A stretch of 64,000 nucleotides of DNA from SZUA-448 sp045627185 (GCA_045627185.1 JAZQNE010000114.1:18260-82259), one strand, 5' to 3'. Counted from the stretch's first letter, positions 53,296-63,032 are shown. The notes: generated from the letters alone by a model not told the origin. Numbers and translations: made by a program.

Positions 53296-55245
53296 ATGAA
53301 AATCGAAGTTGCAAAAACCGCAGGCTTCTGTTTTGGCGTAAAGCGTGCCGTTGATACGGTTTACGGGCAGCTTGAACGGAATGAAAAAGTATTTACTTTC
53401 GGACCTATAGTTCATAATACCGGCGTTGTCTCAGACCTCGAAAAACGTGGGGTCAGGGTAATTGAAACAGAAGATGAACTGCTGAAAATTGAAGAAGGAA
53501 TTATAATTATCCGTGCACACGGAATCACCCGTGAACTCTCCGAAAAACTTGAAAAAATTAAAAGCGACCGGGTCAGAGTAACAGATGCAACATGCCCGTT
53601 TGTTAAAAAAATCCATAAAATTGTTTCGGAAGCCGGAAACGCGGGGCACAGTGTAATTATTGTCGGAGACCCGAATCACCCCGAAGTACAAGGAATAACA
53701 GGGTGGTGCACCGGCCCGTTCAAGGTTATTGAATCATTGGAAGAAGCCAGTGTTTTTGCGGGTTCACGTGATATTACCCATTGTATTGTGGCTCAGACAA
53801 CATTTATTCATAATAAATTTCAACAAATTGTTGAAATTTTGAGGGAAAAGTCGTATAATATTCTTGTTTATGATACGATATGCAATGCGACTGAAGAAAG
53901 ACAGTCTGAAGCTGCTGAAATAGCGCGGAGAAACGAAGCAGTTATTGTTATCGGCGGAAAGCACAGTTCAAATACACGCAAGCTTTTCGAGATTTGTAAA
54001 CAGGAATGTGCAAATACTTACTATATAGAGCAACCCATTGACCAGGATTATGACCAATTCAGATCCTTTTGTAGCGTAGGTATTACAGCAGGCGCTTCCA
54101 CCCCAAATAATATTATCACGGAGGTTCTAACAAGAATGTCAGAAACAAGTTTTGAAGAATTATTGGAGGAGTCGTTAGTATCAATACACAACGGATCGGT
54201 GGTCGACGGCACGGTAATACGTGTTAAAGAAGACGAGATTGCGCTTAACATTAACTATAAAGCTGACGGCATTATCCCCAGAAGTGAGTACACAAATATC
54301 CCTAACTTAGACTTACGTACAGTAGTTAAAGAAGGCGATGTACTTCAGGTTAAGGTACTCAAAGTTAATGACGGCGACGGTCAGGTAGCTCTTTCCTACA
54401 AGAGACTCGCTCAGGAGCGCGTAAGCAAACGCCTCGAAGATGCATACAACAACAAAGAAATCCTTACAGCTCCCGTTACGGCAGTTGTTGCAGGCGGATT
54501 AAATGTTGTTATTGATGAAACAAGAATCTTTATCCCTCAGAGCCTTGTTGCAGATGTATATGAAAAAGACCTTGAGAAATATAAAGATCAGGAAATCGAA
54601 TTTGTTATCACAGAGTTCAATCCTAAGAAGCGTCGCTTCATCGGTGACAGAAAACAGCTTCTGGTTGCCAAGAAGAAAGAACTTCAGGCAGAACTCTTCA
54701 GCAAGATCAGCGTTGGTGATATCATCACCGGTACCGTAAAGAATGTTACCGATTTCGGTATCTTCATTGACCTTGGCGGTGCAGACGGTCTTGTTCATAT
54801 CTCAGAACTTTCATGGGGCCGTATTGAGAATCCCAAGAAGACCTTTAAGGTTGGTGATGAGGTTCGTGCATTCATTAAGGAAATCAGCGGTGAGAAGATT
54901 GCTCTCAGCATGAAATTCCCTGATGAGAATCCTTGGGCAGATGCTGAAGAAAGATTTGCAAAGGGTACCATCGTAAAGGGTAAAGTAGCCCGCATGACAG
55001 ATTTTGGGGCATTTGTCGAGATCGCGGACGGTGTTGATGCATTACTTCATGTTTCACAGATTGCTAAAGAGCGTATTGAGAAGCCTTCAGCAGTATTAAA
55101 GATTGGTCAGGAAGTTGAAGCTGAAATAGTTGATGTAAACTTCGCAGACAAGAAGATCAGTCTTAGCATGAAGTCACTTCTTCCGGATGATGAACCTGTT
55201 GAAGAAAGCGCTACTGAAGAGACAGAGGAGCCTAAGGCAGAATAA
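53296..55245 (+). CDS. ispH: IspH-ribosomal protein S1 fusion
   Basis: A 649-residue fusion. Residues 1 to about 285 are 4-hydroxy-3-methylbut-2-enyl diphosphate reductase, the last step of the non-mevalonate isoprenoid pathway: AKTAGFCFGVKRAVD (Fe-S ligand Cys12), VTDATCPFVKK (second cysteine), DTICNATEERQ (third), and the late GITAGASTPN. Residues about 295-635 hold four S1 RNA-binding repeats, such as GTVKNVTDFGIFIDLGGADG. The acidic tail follows. This fusion is known in Clostridia. The frame is open across the junction and includes an internal ATG just before the S1 part (54136), but no break. Confidence 0.95.
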   Translation: MKIEVAKTAGFCFGVKRAVDTVYGQLERNEKVFTFGPIVHNTGVVSDLEKRGVRVIETEDELLKIEEGIIIIRAHGITRELSEKLEKIKSDRVRVTDATCPFVKKIHKIVSEAGNAGHSVIIVGDPNHPEVQGITGWCTGPFKVIESLEEASVFAGSRDITHCIVAQTTFIHNKFQQIVEILREKSYNILVYDTICNATEERQSEAAEIARRNEAVIVIGGKHSSNTRKLFEICKQECANTYYIEQPIDQDYDQFRSFCSVGITAGASTPNNIITEVLTRMSETSFEELLEESLVSIHNGSVVDGTVIRVKEDEIALNINYKADGIIPRSEYTNIPNLDLRTVVKEGDVLQVKVLKVNDGDGQVALSYKRLAQERVSKRLEDAYNNKEILTAPVTAVVAGGLNVVIDETRIFIPQSLVADVYEKDLEKYKDQEIEFVITEFNPKKRRFIGDRKQLLVAKKKELQAELFSKISVGDIITGTVKNVTDFGIFIDLGGADGLVHISELSWGRIENPKKTFKVGDEVRAFIKEISGEKIALSMKFPDENPWADAEERFAKGTIVKGKVARMTDFGAFVEIADGVDALLHVSQIAKERIEKPSAVLKIGQEVEAEIVDVNFADKKISLSMKSLLPDDEPVEESATEETEEPKAE

Positions 55246-55254
55246 AAATAATAA

Positions 55255-55292
55255 GCGTGGTTGGGGACAATTCTTCAACCACGCATTTTTTT
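55255..55292 (+). terminator. Intrinsic terminator after ispH-rpsA
   Basis: GCGTGGTTG (55255-55263) and CAACCACGC (55276-55284) form a 9-bp stem with a 12-base loop, followed by A and seven T. The cheR ribosome binding site starts 3 bases later. Confidence 0.9.
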
Positions 55293-55305
55293 ATGGAGGT
55301 ATTTT

Positions 55306-56085
55306 ATGATTCCTGATAGTTACGAAGAGTTCAAGAAAGGTATTTACAGACTTACGCAGATCGATCTGAATGCGTACAAAGAGAACCAGATGAAGCGTCG
55401 TATCGATGCTCTTATCGAACGTAACCACATTCCTACCTATGCAGCTTTTGTTACGGCTCTTAGGACAAACAAACCGCTTTTTGATGAATTTGTAAGCTAT
55501 CTTACCATCAATGTTTCCGAATTCTACAGAAACCCCGAACAGTGGACAATACTTGAGAATGAAGTTATACCGAAAATTCTCCAGAAAACAAGACGTCCGA
55601 AAATCTGGAGTGCAGCATGTTCAACAGGTGATGAGCCTTATTCACTTGTAATGCTTCTTTCGAAATTCCTTCCTCTTGCTGATATTCATATAATTGCAAC
55701 TGATATCGATGCCCAGATTCTTGCGCAGGCAAAGACCGGAATTTATCATGAGAAGAGTCTGAAAGCCCTCCCCAAGGAATTTGTTGAGAAATACTTTACA
55801 AAGATTAACGATACCACTTATCAGATATCCGAGCAGATTAAGAAATGTGTTGAGTTTAAGCAGCATGACCTTCTTAAGGATGCTTATCCTTCAAGACTTG
55901 ATCTTATTGTCTGCAGAAACGTTGTAATTTATTTTACAGAGGAAGCAAAAGCAGCTATTTATAAGAAGTTTTCCGATGCACTGGTTGACCAGGGCACACT
56001 GTTTGTCGGCAGTACCGAACAGATTATAAAGCCCGCAGATTGCGGATTTGAAGCAGTGAGAACATTCTTCTACAGAAAACTCTGA
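55306..56085 (+). CDS. cheR: CheR-type protein-glutamate methyltransferase
   Basis: CheR methylates glutamates of chemoreceptors with S-adenosylmethionine. The 259 residues show the N-terminal helical domain (ENQMKRRIDALI, TINVSEFYRNPEQW) and the methyltransferase domain with WSAACSTGDEPYSLVML, ATDIDAQILAQAK and VCRNVVIYF. I start at ATG 55306, with GGAGGT just upstream; the longer frame reads through the terminator. No other chemotaxis gene is in the window, and it has terminators on both sides. It may methylate another target. Confidence 0.9.
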   Translation: MIPDSYEEFKKGIYRLTQIDLNAYKENQMKRRIDALIERNHIPTYAAFVTALRTNKPLFDEFVSYLTINVSEFYRNPEQWTILENEVIPKILQKTRRPKIWSAACSTGDEPYSLVMLLSKFLPLADIHIIATDIDAQILAQAKTGIYHEKSLKALPKEFVEKYFTKINDTTYQISEQIKKCVEFKQHDLLKDAYPSRLDLIVCRNVVIYFTEEAKAAIYKKFSDALVDQGTLFVGSTEQIIKPADCGFEAVRTFFYRKL

Positions 56086-56118
56086 TCTCAAAATCAAATT
56101 AACTTAAATAATATAAAA

Positions 56119-56156
56119 AACAACACCGGCAAAATCCTTGCCAGTGTTGTTTTTTT
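56119..56156 (+). terminator. Intrinsic terminator after cheR
   Basis: AACAACAC-C-GGCAA pairs with TTGCC-A-GTGTTGTT, a long stem with one C-A mismatch and a five-base loop, followed by a run of T. Confidence 0.92.
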
Positions 56157-56194
56157 CTAGTTTTTTCACGTGTATAATTTTTTAAAAATAAGTA

Positions 56195-56223
56195 TTGCAT
56201 TTTTAGAATATATCATATATAGT
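56195..56223 (+). promoter_or_regulatory. Promoter of plsX-acpP-rnc-smc-ftsY
   Basis: TTGCAT (56195-56200), a 17-base spacer, and TATAGT (56218-56223). I see no FapR-type palindrome near it. Confidence 0.75.
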
Positions 56224-56275
56224 TTTTTTGGACGGAGAAATATATCCGTAAATGAAAATGAAATGGGGAACAAAA

Positions 56276-57283
56276 ATGCAGGAAGTAACAAGAGTGGTCC
56301 TGGACGCCATGGGTGGCGATTATGCTCCGCTTGAAACTGTTAAAGGCGCTGTTGAGGCTGTAAATGAAGCCGAACGCCTTAAAGTGATTCTTGTAGGGCA
56401 GGAGGAGGTTGTTTCTGCTGAACTTTCGAAATATGATTATCCGAAAGACAGAATTGAAATAGTTAATGCCCCTGACGTAATCACTAATGATGAAGCTCCC
56501 GTTATGGCAATTCGCCGTAAAAAGAATTCATCTGTTGTTGTTGGCCTTAACCTTTTGAAATCCGGTGACGGAGATGCTTTTGTATCGGCCGGAAGTACCG
56601 GTGCTGTTTTAGTCGGTGCCCAGCTTATAGCAGGCCGTATTCAGGGCGTTGAGCGTCCGCCGCTTGCTCCGCTTATTCCTACCACAAAGGGTGTATCGCT
56701 GATTATTGACTGCGGTGCTAATGTTGATGCACGTGCATCACACCTTGTTCAGTTTGCAAAGATGGGTTCCATTTATATGGAAAACGTCGTAGGAATTGAA
56801 AATCCGCGTGTTGCAATCGTAAACATCGGTGCAGAAGAAGAAAAAGGCAATATGCTTGTTAAAGAAACATATCCGCTGCTTAAGAACTGTCCTGACATAA
56901 ATTTTATCGGAAGCATCGAAGCAAGAGAAATACCGAACGGAGCTGCAGACGTTATAGTTTGCGAGGCATTTGTCGGTAACTGTATTCTGAAACTTTATGA
57001 GGGCCTTGGAACCACCCTTATTGACATGATTAAAACCGGTCTTATGAGCACAACAAGAAGTAAAATCGGTGCATGGCTTGCAAAACCCGCCTTAAAGAAA
57101 ACTCTTAAGGAATTTGATGTTGCAAAATACGGTGGTGCCCCTATGCTTGGTCTGAATTCCCTTGTTGTTAAAACACATGGTAATTCAAAAAGCATCGAAT
57201 TTAAGAATTCAATCCTTCAGTGCATAGCATTCAAGGAAAAGAATATAAACAGCATTATTAAAGAAAATCTATTCAAAATCTAA
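56276..57283 (+). CDS. plsX: Phosphate acyltransferase PlsX
   Basis: Makes acyl-phosphate from acyl-ACP, the acyl donor for the first step of phospholipid synthesis. The 335 residues start VVLDAMGGDYAPLETVKGA and contain FVSAGSTGAVLVGAQ and FVGNCILKLYEG. I prefer ATG 56276 (MQEVTRVVLDAMGGD), with GGGGAA about 6 bases upstream; ATG 56252 would add eight residues and is possible. It leads directly to acpP, its substrate carrier. Confidence 0.94.
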   Translation: MQEVTRVVLDAMGGDYAPLETVKGAVEAVNEAERLKVILVGQEEVVSAELSKYDYPKDRIEIVNAPDVITNDEAPVMAIRRKKNSSVVVGLNLLKSGDGDAFVSAGSTGAVLVGAQLIAGRIQGVERPPLAPLIPTTKGVSLIIDCGANVDARASHLVQFAKMGSIYMENVVGIENPRVAIVNIGAEEEKGNMLVKETYPLLKNCPDINFIGSIEAREIPNGAADVIVCEAFVGNCILKLYEGLGTTLIDMIKTGLMSTTRSKIGAWLAKPALKKTLKEFDVAKYGGAPMLGLNSLVVKTHGNSKSIEFKNSILQCIAFKEKNINSIIKENLFKI

Positions 57284-57302
57284 ATAATGAGAGGTATTAA
57301 AA

Positions 57303-57533
57303 ATGGAATTTGAGAAATTACAGAAAATCATCGCAGAAGTACTTAATGTCGAAGAAGACGAAATCACCATGGATACAACATTTGTTGATGACCTTGGTGC
57401 TGATTCACTTGATGTTTTCCAGATTATCATGGGCATTGAGGAAGAATTTGACATTGAAATCGCAAATGAAGATGCTGAAAGCATCGTAACCGTTGCAGAT
57501 GCTGTAGAGCAGATTAAGAAAGCTCAGCAGTAA
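57303..57533 (+). CDS. acpP: Acyl carrier protein
   Basis: Carries growing acyl chains on a phosphopantetheine arm. The 76 residues are acidic and helical, with the attachment Ser in DLGADSLDVFQ. GAGAGG is just before the ATG. It follows plsX by 19 bases. The lack of fab genes here suggests that the fatty acid synthesis genes lie elsewhere. Confidence 0.97.
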   Translation: MEFEKLQKIIAEVLNVEEDEITMDTTFVDDLGADSLDVFQIIMGIEEEFDIEIANEDAESIVTVADAVEQIKKAQQ

Positions 57534-57562
57534 TCGACAGGTAATACCGAATACGGGATCAG

Positions 57563-57594
57563 ATGACGTGTTGCGTTAAACCGTAGCACGTCAT
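57563..57594 (+). other. Hairpin between acpP and rnc
   Basis: ATGACGTG-TTGCG (57563-57575) pairs with CGTAG-CACGTCAT (57582-57594) through 13 pairs including G-U pairs, with a six-base loop. No proper T run follows, so it may be partial termination or mRNA processing, for example by the RNase III encoded next. Confidence 0.6.
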
Positions 57595-57616
57595 TCTTGA
57601 CAAAAGGGGGAGCCCT

Positions 57617-58324
57617 GTGGTTTTTTCAGAAATTGAAAAAAAGATTGGATATACATTCACTGATATAAATCTATTAAAAAATGCACTGACGCACAGTTCC
57701 TACTTGAATGAAGTACGAATTAAGCGCGGGGAACATAATGAACGCCTTGAATTTCTTGGTGATGCTGTACTTGAATTGATTTCAAGCGAATATCTTTACA
57801 AGAACTTCCCTGAACTTAAAGAAGGCGAAATGTCCAAAATCCGTGCATCGGCCGTTTGTGAGAAAAGTCTTGCTGTTTGTGCCGAAACAATAGGTCTTGG
57901 TGAATATATGATTCTTGGCGTTGGCGTTGAAAAGGAGGGAGGCCGCAAAAAGCCTTCCATTACTTCCGATTGCTTTGAGGCTGTTCTTGCGGCAATTTAC
58001 CTGGACGGAGGAATGAAACCCGCAAAAGAATTTGTTGAACGGTTTGTCCTTTCAAACATAGAATATGATTTTGCCCTTGCAGATGCCAAATCAAAACTTC
58101 AGGAATATTTTCAGGGTAAGAACGGAAAAACAATCCAATACAAGCTGCTTTCCGAAGAAGGCCCCGTACATGACCGTGTATACACCATGCAGGCTTTTCT
58201 TGACGGTGAACCTTATGAAACCGGTGAAGGTCATTCGAAAAAAGAAGCTGAAAAGGCTGCAGCTTACAATACTATAAAAAAATTAAAGATTCAGGAAGAA
58301 ACATATGTACTTAAAAAGCATTGA
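57617..58324 (+). CDS. rnc: Ribonuclease III
   Basis: Cuts double-stranded RNA in rRNA processing and mRNA control. The 235 residues have the catalytic segment HNERLEFLGDAVLELISSEYLY with its acidic residues, a later FEAVLAAIYLDGG, and a C-terminal double-stranded-RNA-binding domain. It starts at GTG with GGGGGAG upstream. It overlaps smc by 20 bases. Confidence 0.96.
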   Translation: MVFSEIEKKIGYTFTDINLLKNALTHSSYLNEVRIKRGEHNERLEFLGDAVLELISSEYLYKNFPELKEGEMSKIRASAVCEKSLAVCAETIGLGEYMILGVGVEKEGGRKKPSITSDCFEAVLAAIYLDGGMKPAKEFVERFVLSNIEYDFALADAKSKLQEYFQGKNGKTIQYKLLSEEGPVHDRVYTMQAFLDGEPYETGEGHSKKEAEKAAAYNTIKKLKIQEETYVLKKH

Positions 58325-61300
58325 AGTCCATGGCTTCAAATCCTTTGCAAATAAAATAGTGCTTGATTTCCATGACGGAATCACCGGCATTGTAGGACCG
58401 AACGGGTCCGGAAAGAGTAATATTGCTGATGCTGTCCGCTGGGTTCTTGGCGAACAGAGCGCAAAACAGCTCCGTGGAGCAAGCATGCAGGACGTCATTT
58501 TCTCGGGAACCGAAACACGTAAACCGATGGGTTTTGCTTATGTTGCAATTACCATGGATAACGCAGACCACAGACTTCCGATTGATTACGAAGAAGTAAC
58601 CGTTGCGAGACGCGTTTACCGTTCGGGTGAAAGCGAATACCTGATTAATAATACGGTTTGCCGCCTGCGTGATGTTCAGGAACTTTTCATGGATACCGGT
58701 GTAGGTAAAGAGGGCTACTCAATCATCGGACAGGGTCAGATTGACAAAGTATTAAGCAGCAAGCCCGAAGACAGACGTGAATTGTTTGATGAAGCTGCAG
58801 GTATCGTTAAGTTTAAGAAGAGAAAAGCAATCGCTGAGAAAAATCTTGAGGAAGAAAAACTTAATCTTTCACGTGTAAACGATATTCTCCTTGAAATAGA
58901 ACATCGTATCGGACCTCTTGAAAAACAGTCAGCTGTTGCAAAAGAATACCTGAAACTCAAAGAAGAACTGAAAAAGATTGAAATCGACCAGTTTTTCCTT
59001 GATTATGACAACAATAGAAAAACAAAGGCCGACCAGACCGAGAAACTTGACATCGTTAAAGCAGACCTTGAAGATGCAAGAAATTCATATGACGGTGTAA
59101 AAGACGAATATGATTCACTTACGAAACAGCTTGAAGAATGTGAAGCCGAACTTGACCTTACACGTTCTGAAAACAGCGATCTGGAAATCAGGGCCGAAAA
59201 GCTGCGCGGAGAAATTCTTCTCCTGAATGAACAGCTTTCAGGAATTGCTCAGAATGAGGAAAACTTCAACGAACGTATCGAAGCAGCAAATAAGAGCGTT
59301 GAAAACAAAAAAGAGGAAGTTGTTTCACATCGTAATAAACTGAATGAAAATAACGAAAGACTTGAACGCCTGAATGAAAGTCAGGCTGAAATCAATGAGG
59401 AAATCCGTAAGCTGTCGGATGCTATCGATGCCCGTGTTAAGAGCATGAACGGCCTTAATGAGGATGTTTTCCGTTTTATTAATTCAAACAGTGAAATCCA
59501 GACCGAAATCCAGCGCCTGAAAACCTTAAAGGAACAGGCTCAGATTTCAAAGGCAGAAATCAATCAGCAGATGCTGAATAATAAGAATGATGAAGCCTCT
59601 GTCAACAAAGAAATCGCTGTCCGAGAGGAAGCACTCAAAGAGGCTGCATCGGCAACTGTTGCGAAAACAGAAGAAATTGAAATTACCGACAAAAATGTTG
59701 AGACACTTTCTGCTCAGGTTAAAGCCGCAGAAGAAGATCTGGCTTCAAAAAATCAGGAATTCTCTGCTGAAGAATCAAGGATTGAATCACTTAAAAACCT
59801 TGCAGAACGTTACGAAGGCTATGGAAGCAGCATTCGTAAGGTTATGCAGCAGAAGGATTCCGTTAAGGGTATTCACGGTGTAGTTGCGGATCTTATCGAT
59901 GTTGATAAGAAATACGAAACGGCCGTTGAAACTGCTCTTGGTAACAATATTCAGAACATTGTTACCGATAACGAAGAAACAGCAAAGAAATTAATCGAAT
60001 ACTTAAAAAAGAACAAACTCGGAAGAGCAACATTCCTGCCTATCAGCGGTATTGATGAAGCTGCGAAGGAACGCACTGAGGATTTATCATCTGAAAAAGG
60101 CGTTATTTCTTATGCCGGTGAACTTGTTAAGACCGACAAAGCCTACAGAAACGTTGTGAATTATCTTATCGGGCGTATTCTTGTTGTAGATAATTACGAT
60201 AATGCCGTAAAACTTCAGAAAAAGCACAAATATTCCCTTCGCATAGTTACGGTTGAAGGCGAATATCTTACTCCGGGCGGTTCGATTTCAGGCGGTTCAT
60301 ACAAGAATAACAGCAATCTTCTCGGAAGAAAGCGTGAAATTGAAGAGCGTGAGGAGAAACTTGCAGAACTCGGAAAAACCATTAAAAATCTTACCGAAAA
60401 GAAGGATGAACTCCGAAAAACACGTTCGGCTGAACGTGATAAGAGTGACAGACTCCAGCGCGAATTACAGGAACTTTATGTACTTCAGAATACTGCCAAG
60501 ATGAACCTTAATCAGGAGCAGAATAAGAAAAATGAAATTTCCGACGAATACAACAGCCTTGCTGTGCGCCTTAAAACGGTCGAAAACAGGATTTCCGAGC
60601 TGGATAACGAAATGCATGAGCGGAACCTTGAACTTGAGGAAAACAACCGTCAGAGCGCTGAGAACAAGCAGAAAATTGAGGATTATACAAAACTGCTTGA
60701 ACAGGAACAGGAATTCAGAAAGAATCTTAATGAACAGGCATCTACAATCCGTATGGAAGCAGCTAACTACAGCGGTGCCGGTGAACTGATTTCCGAAAAC
60801 ATTGAAAGAGCAGAAGCAGAACTCATTCGTCTTAAGGAAGAACTTGAGAAAATTGCAACATCCGCGGCTGATTACGAAAATCAGAAAAAATTACGCGAAG
60901 CAGATGCAGACTCAAAGAAAGCCGAACTTGCCGACTGCGTGGAAAAATCCAAAGAATGTCTGAATAAAATCAAGAAACTTCAGACAGATAAAGAACAGAT
61001 TTCCAAGTCTCACAGCAGCTTCTTCGGTAAGAGCGAGGAACTTATGAACCGTATTTCCGCTCTTGACAAAGACAGCTTCCGCCTGCAGAATCATCTTGAC
61101 AAGGTTGAAGAACAACTGAATGCATCCATTACCTACCTTTGGGATGAATACGAACTTTCACCTATTACGGCAGAGCCCCTGAGAAGTGCCGATCCCGGCA
61201 ATTTCACTCAGAACAGAAAGCGGATAGGTGAACTGAAGGGCGCCATCAGAGGTCTTGGCGATGTTAATGTCAATGCGATTGACGAATACAAGGAAACTTC

Positions 61301-61865
61301 CGAAAGATATGAGTTCCTGTCCGGTCAGCGTAATGATATTCAGGCTGCTGAAGAAAAACTTGTTAATATAATCAATGACCTTGATGTTGAAATGCGTAAT
61401 CAGTTTGAACAGGAATTCAAGCGTATCAGCGAACAGTTTGATATTGTATTCAAGGAACTGTTCGGCGGTGGTAAGGGAACTCTTGAACTGACCGAGGAAG
61501 ATGACATCCTTGAAGCAGGCATCAGAATTAATGCCCAGCCGCCGGGAAAGAAGCTCCAGAACATGATGCAGCTGTCAGGCGGTGAGAAAGCCCTGACAGC
61601 AATTTCACTGCTTTTTGCAATCCAGAATCTCAAGCCTTCACCGTTCTGTCTTCTTGACGAAATTGAGGCTGCACTTGATGATTCAAACGTTAAACGTTTC
61701 TCAAAATATCTTAACAAACTTACAAGAGAAACACAGTTTATTATTATTACCCACAGAAGAGGCACAATGGCAGCCGCTGACCGCCTGTACGGCATTACAA
61801 TGCAGGAAAAGGGCGTATCGGCACAGGTTTCCGTTAACCTTATAGATGGCGAATTGGACAAATGA
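58305..61865 (+). CDS. smc: Chromosome partition protein SMC
   Basis: The condensin ATPase that compacts and segregates the chromosome with ScpA and ScpB. The 1186 residues are typical. Walker A is GPNGSGKS at 32-39; then a coiled coil, a hinge at about 510-670 (GVVADLIDVDKKYETAVETA onward), a second coiled coil, the signature LSGGEKALTA and Walker B CLLDEIEAALDDSN. The gene overlaps both rnc and ftsY. It is followed by ftsY as in Bacillus and its relatives. Confidence 0.97.
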   Translation: MYLKSIEVHGFKSFANKIVLDFHDGITGIVGPNGSGKSNIADAVRWVLGEQSAKQLRGASMQDVIFSGTETRKPMGFAYVAITMDNADHRLPIDYEEVTVARRVYRSGESEYLINNTVCRLRDVQELFMDTGVGKEGYSIIGQGQIDKVLSSKPEDRRELFDEAAGIVKFKKRKAIAEKNLEEEKLNLSRVNDILLEIEHRIGPLEKQSAVAKEYLKLKEELKKIEIDQFFLDYDNNRKTKADQTEKLDIVKADLEDARNSYDGVKDEYDSLTKQLEECEAELDLTRSENSDLEIRAEKLRGEILLLNEQLSGIAQNEENFNERIEAANKSVENKKEEVVSHRNKLNENNERLERLNESQAEINEEIRKLSDAIDARVKSMNGLNEDVFRFINSNSEIQTEIQRLKTLKEQAQISKAEINQQMLNNKNDEASVNKEIAVREEALKEAASATVAKTEEIEITDKNVETLSAQVKAAEEDLASKNQEFSAEESRIESLKNLAERYEGYGSSIRKVMQQKDSVKGIHGVVADLIDVDKKYETAVETALGNNIQNIVTDNEETAKKLIEYLKKNKLGRATFLPISGIDEAAKERTEDLSSEKGVISYAGELVKTDKAYRNVVNYLIGRILVVDNYDNAVKLQKKHKYSLRIVTVEGEYLTPGGSISGGSYKNNSNLLGRKREIEEREEKLAELGKTIKNLTEKKDELRKTRSAERDKSDRLQRELQELYVLQNTAKMNLNQEQNKKNEISDEYNSLAVRLKTVENRISELDNEMHERNLELEENNRQSAENKQKIEDYTKLLEQEQEFRKNLNEQASTIRMEAANYSGAGELISENIERAEAELIRLKEELEKIATSAADYENQKKLREADADSKKAELADCVEKSKECLNKIKKLQTDKEQISKSHSSFFGKSEELMNRISALDKDSFRLQNHLDKVEEQLNASITYLWDEYELSPITAEPLRSADPGNFTQNRKRIGELKGAIRGLGDVNVNAIDEYKETSERYEFLSGQRNDIQAAEEKLVNIINDLDVEMRNQFEQEFKRISEQFDIVFKELFGGGKGTLELTEEDDILEAGIRINAQPPGKKLQNMMQLSGGEKALTAISLLFAIQNLKPSPFCLLDEIEAALDDSNVKRFSKYLNKLTRETQFIIITHRRGTMAAADRLYGITMQEKGVSAQVSVNLIDGELDK

Positions 61866-62821
61866 TGAATAAGTTTTATTTTTCGGAAAATGAGAATAAC
61901 GATGTAACACCCAAAAAGAGCTTTTTCAAGCGTCTTTCAGACGGACTTGCCAAAACAAGAAAAAATCTTCTCGGAAATCTTGATGATATTTTTATGTCTA
62001 GTGACATTGATGAAGATTTCTACGATGAAATCGAGGAACAGCTCATAATGGCCGATGTTGGCGCTGCAGCATCTGAGGCAATCATTGATTCGCTTCGCGA
62101 AAAAGTTCTTGAAAATAAGATGAATTATGCTTCACAATGCAAGAACCTTCTTATCGAAAGCATGCGCGAGCAGATGGTTCCCGACAAAGGTGCTTATGAA
62201 TTCGAAAAGAAAAAATCGGTTGTTCTTGTTGTTGGCGTGAACGGAGTCGGCAAAACAACTACTGTCGGAAAACTTGCCGCAAAATATAAAAACAGCGGTA
62301 AAAACGTTCTTATGGCAGCCGCCGATACTTTCCGAGCCGCTGCAATTGAGCAGCTTACCGAGTGGTCACACAGATCAGGAGTTGACATTATTGCACATCA
62401 GGAGGGCTCCGATCCCGCTGCTGTTGTCTACGATGCCGTAAATGCCGCAAAATCGCGTAATACCGATATTCTTCTGATTGATACCGCCGGTCGTCTCCAT
62501 AACAAAAAGAATCTTATGGAAGAACTTTCGAAAATCAACAGAGTCATTGACAGAGAATACCCGGACTGTTTTCGTGAGACACTTGTAGTACTCGACAGTA
62601 CTACCGGCCAGAATGCACTTGTTCAGGCGAAGGAATTCGGTGAAGTAACTGACATCACCGGAATTGTTCTTACAAAGCTTGACGGAACCGCAAAGGGCGG
62701 TATTGCCTTTGCTATCCAGAAAGAACTCGGAATTCCCGTCAAATATATTGGTGTCGGTGAGCACCTTGAGGACCTTGAGAAATTTGATGCCGATGAATTT
62801 ATAAGGGCGATTTTTGAATAA
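61862..62821 (+). CDS. ftsY: Signal recognition particle receptor FtsY
   Basis: Receives ribosome-SRP complexes at the membrane. The 319 residues have a short N-terminal region, a helical N domain and the G domain with GVNGVGKTTTVGKLAAKY, DTFRAAAIEQL, DTAGRLHNKKNLMEEL and TKLDGTAKGG. The ATG overlaps the smc stop by 4 bases; a second ATG at 61865 is directly after. ffh is not in the window. A strong terminator follows. Confidence 0.96.
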   Translation: MMNKFYFSENENNDVTPKKSFFKRLSDGLAKTRKNLLGNLDDIFMSSDIDEDFYDEIEEQLIMADVGAAASEAIIDSLREKVLENKMNYASQCKNLLIESMREQMVPDKGAYEFEKKKSVVLVVGVNGVGKTTTVGKLAAKYKNSGKNVLMAAADTFRAAAIEQLTEWSHRSGVDIIAHQEGSDPAAVVYDAVNAAKSRNTDILLIDTAGRLHNKKNLMEELSKINRVIDREYPDCFRETLVVLDSTTGQNALVQAKEFGEVTDITGIVLTKLDGTAKGGIAFAIQKELGIPVKYIGVGEHLEDLEKFDADEFIRAIFE

Positions 62822-62827
62822 TTTGCA

Positions 62828-62861
62828 CAAGACCTTTCGTTTTGAAAGGTCTTGTTTTTTT
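62828..62861 (+). terminator. Intrinsic terminator after ftsY
   Basis: CAAGACCTTTC (62828-62838) and GAAAGGTCTTG (62844-62854) form a perfect 11-bp stem with a five-base loop, then seven T. Confidence 0.95.
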
Positions 62862-62977
62862 GTGTATTTTGTATATTCCGGCATGCTGTTTTTCTATACC
62901 CGGTGAGGGTTATATTATTGAAAGAAATATGGTAAAATAGGGTACGGAAAGAGAAAATAAAAAGTTTCAAAAAAGTA

Positions 62978-63006
62978 TTGACAAAAGCATGCAAATTAGA
63001 TACTAT
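62978..63006 (+). promoter_or_regulatory. Promoter of recA
   Basis: Consensus TTGACA (62978-62983), a 17-base spacer and TACTAT (63001-63006). The expected start near 63013 lies just before the LexA box. Confidence 0.9.
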
Positions 63007-63018
63007 TAAATCAGAAAG

Positions 63019-63032
63019 CGAACACAAGTTCG
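63019..63032. promoter_or_regulatory. LexA (SOS) box of recA
   Basis: CGAACACAAGTTCG matches the Gram-positive SOS box pattern CGAACRNRYGTTCG at all but one position, with exact CGAAC and GTTCG arms. Its place just after the predicted start site fits repression by LexA. Confidence 0.88.

Noticed and set aside
56224..56275. FapR operator before plsX
   Set aside because: No TTAGTACC-type palindrome is visible between the promoter and the start codon.
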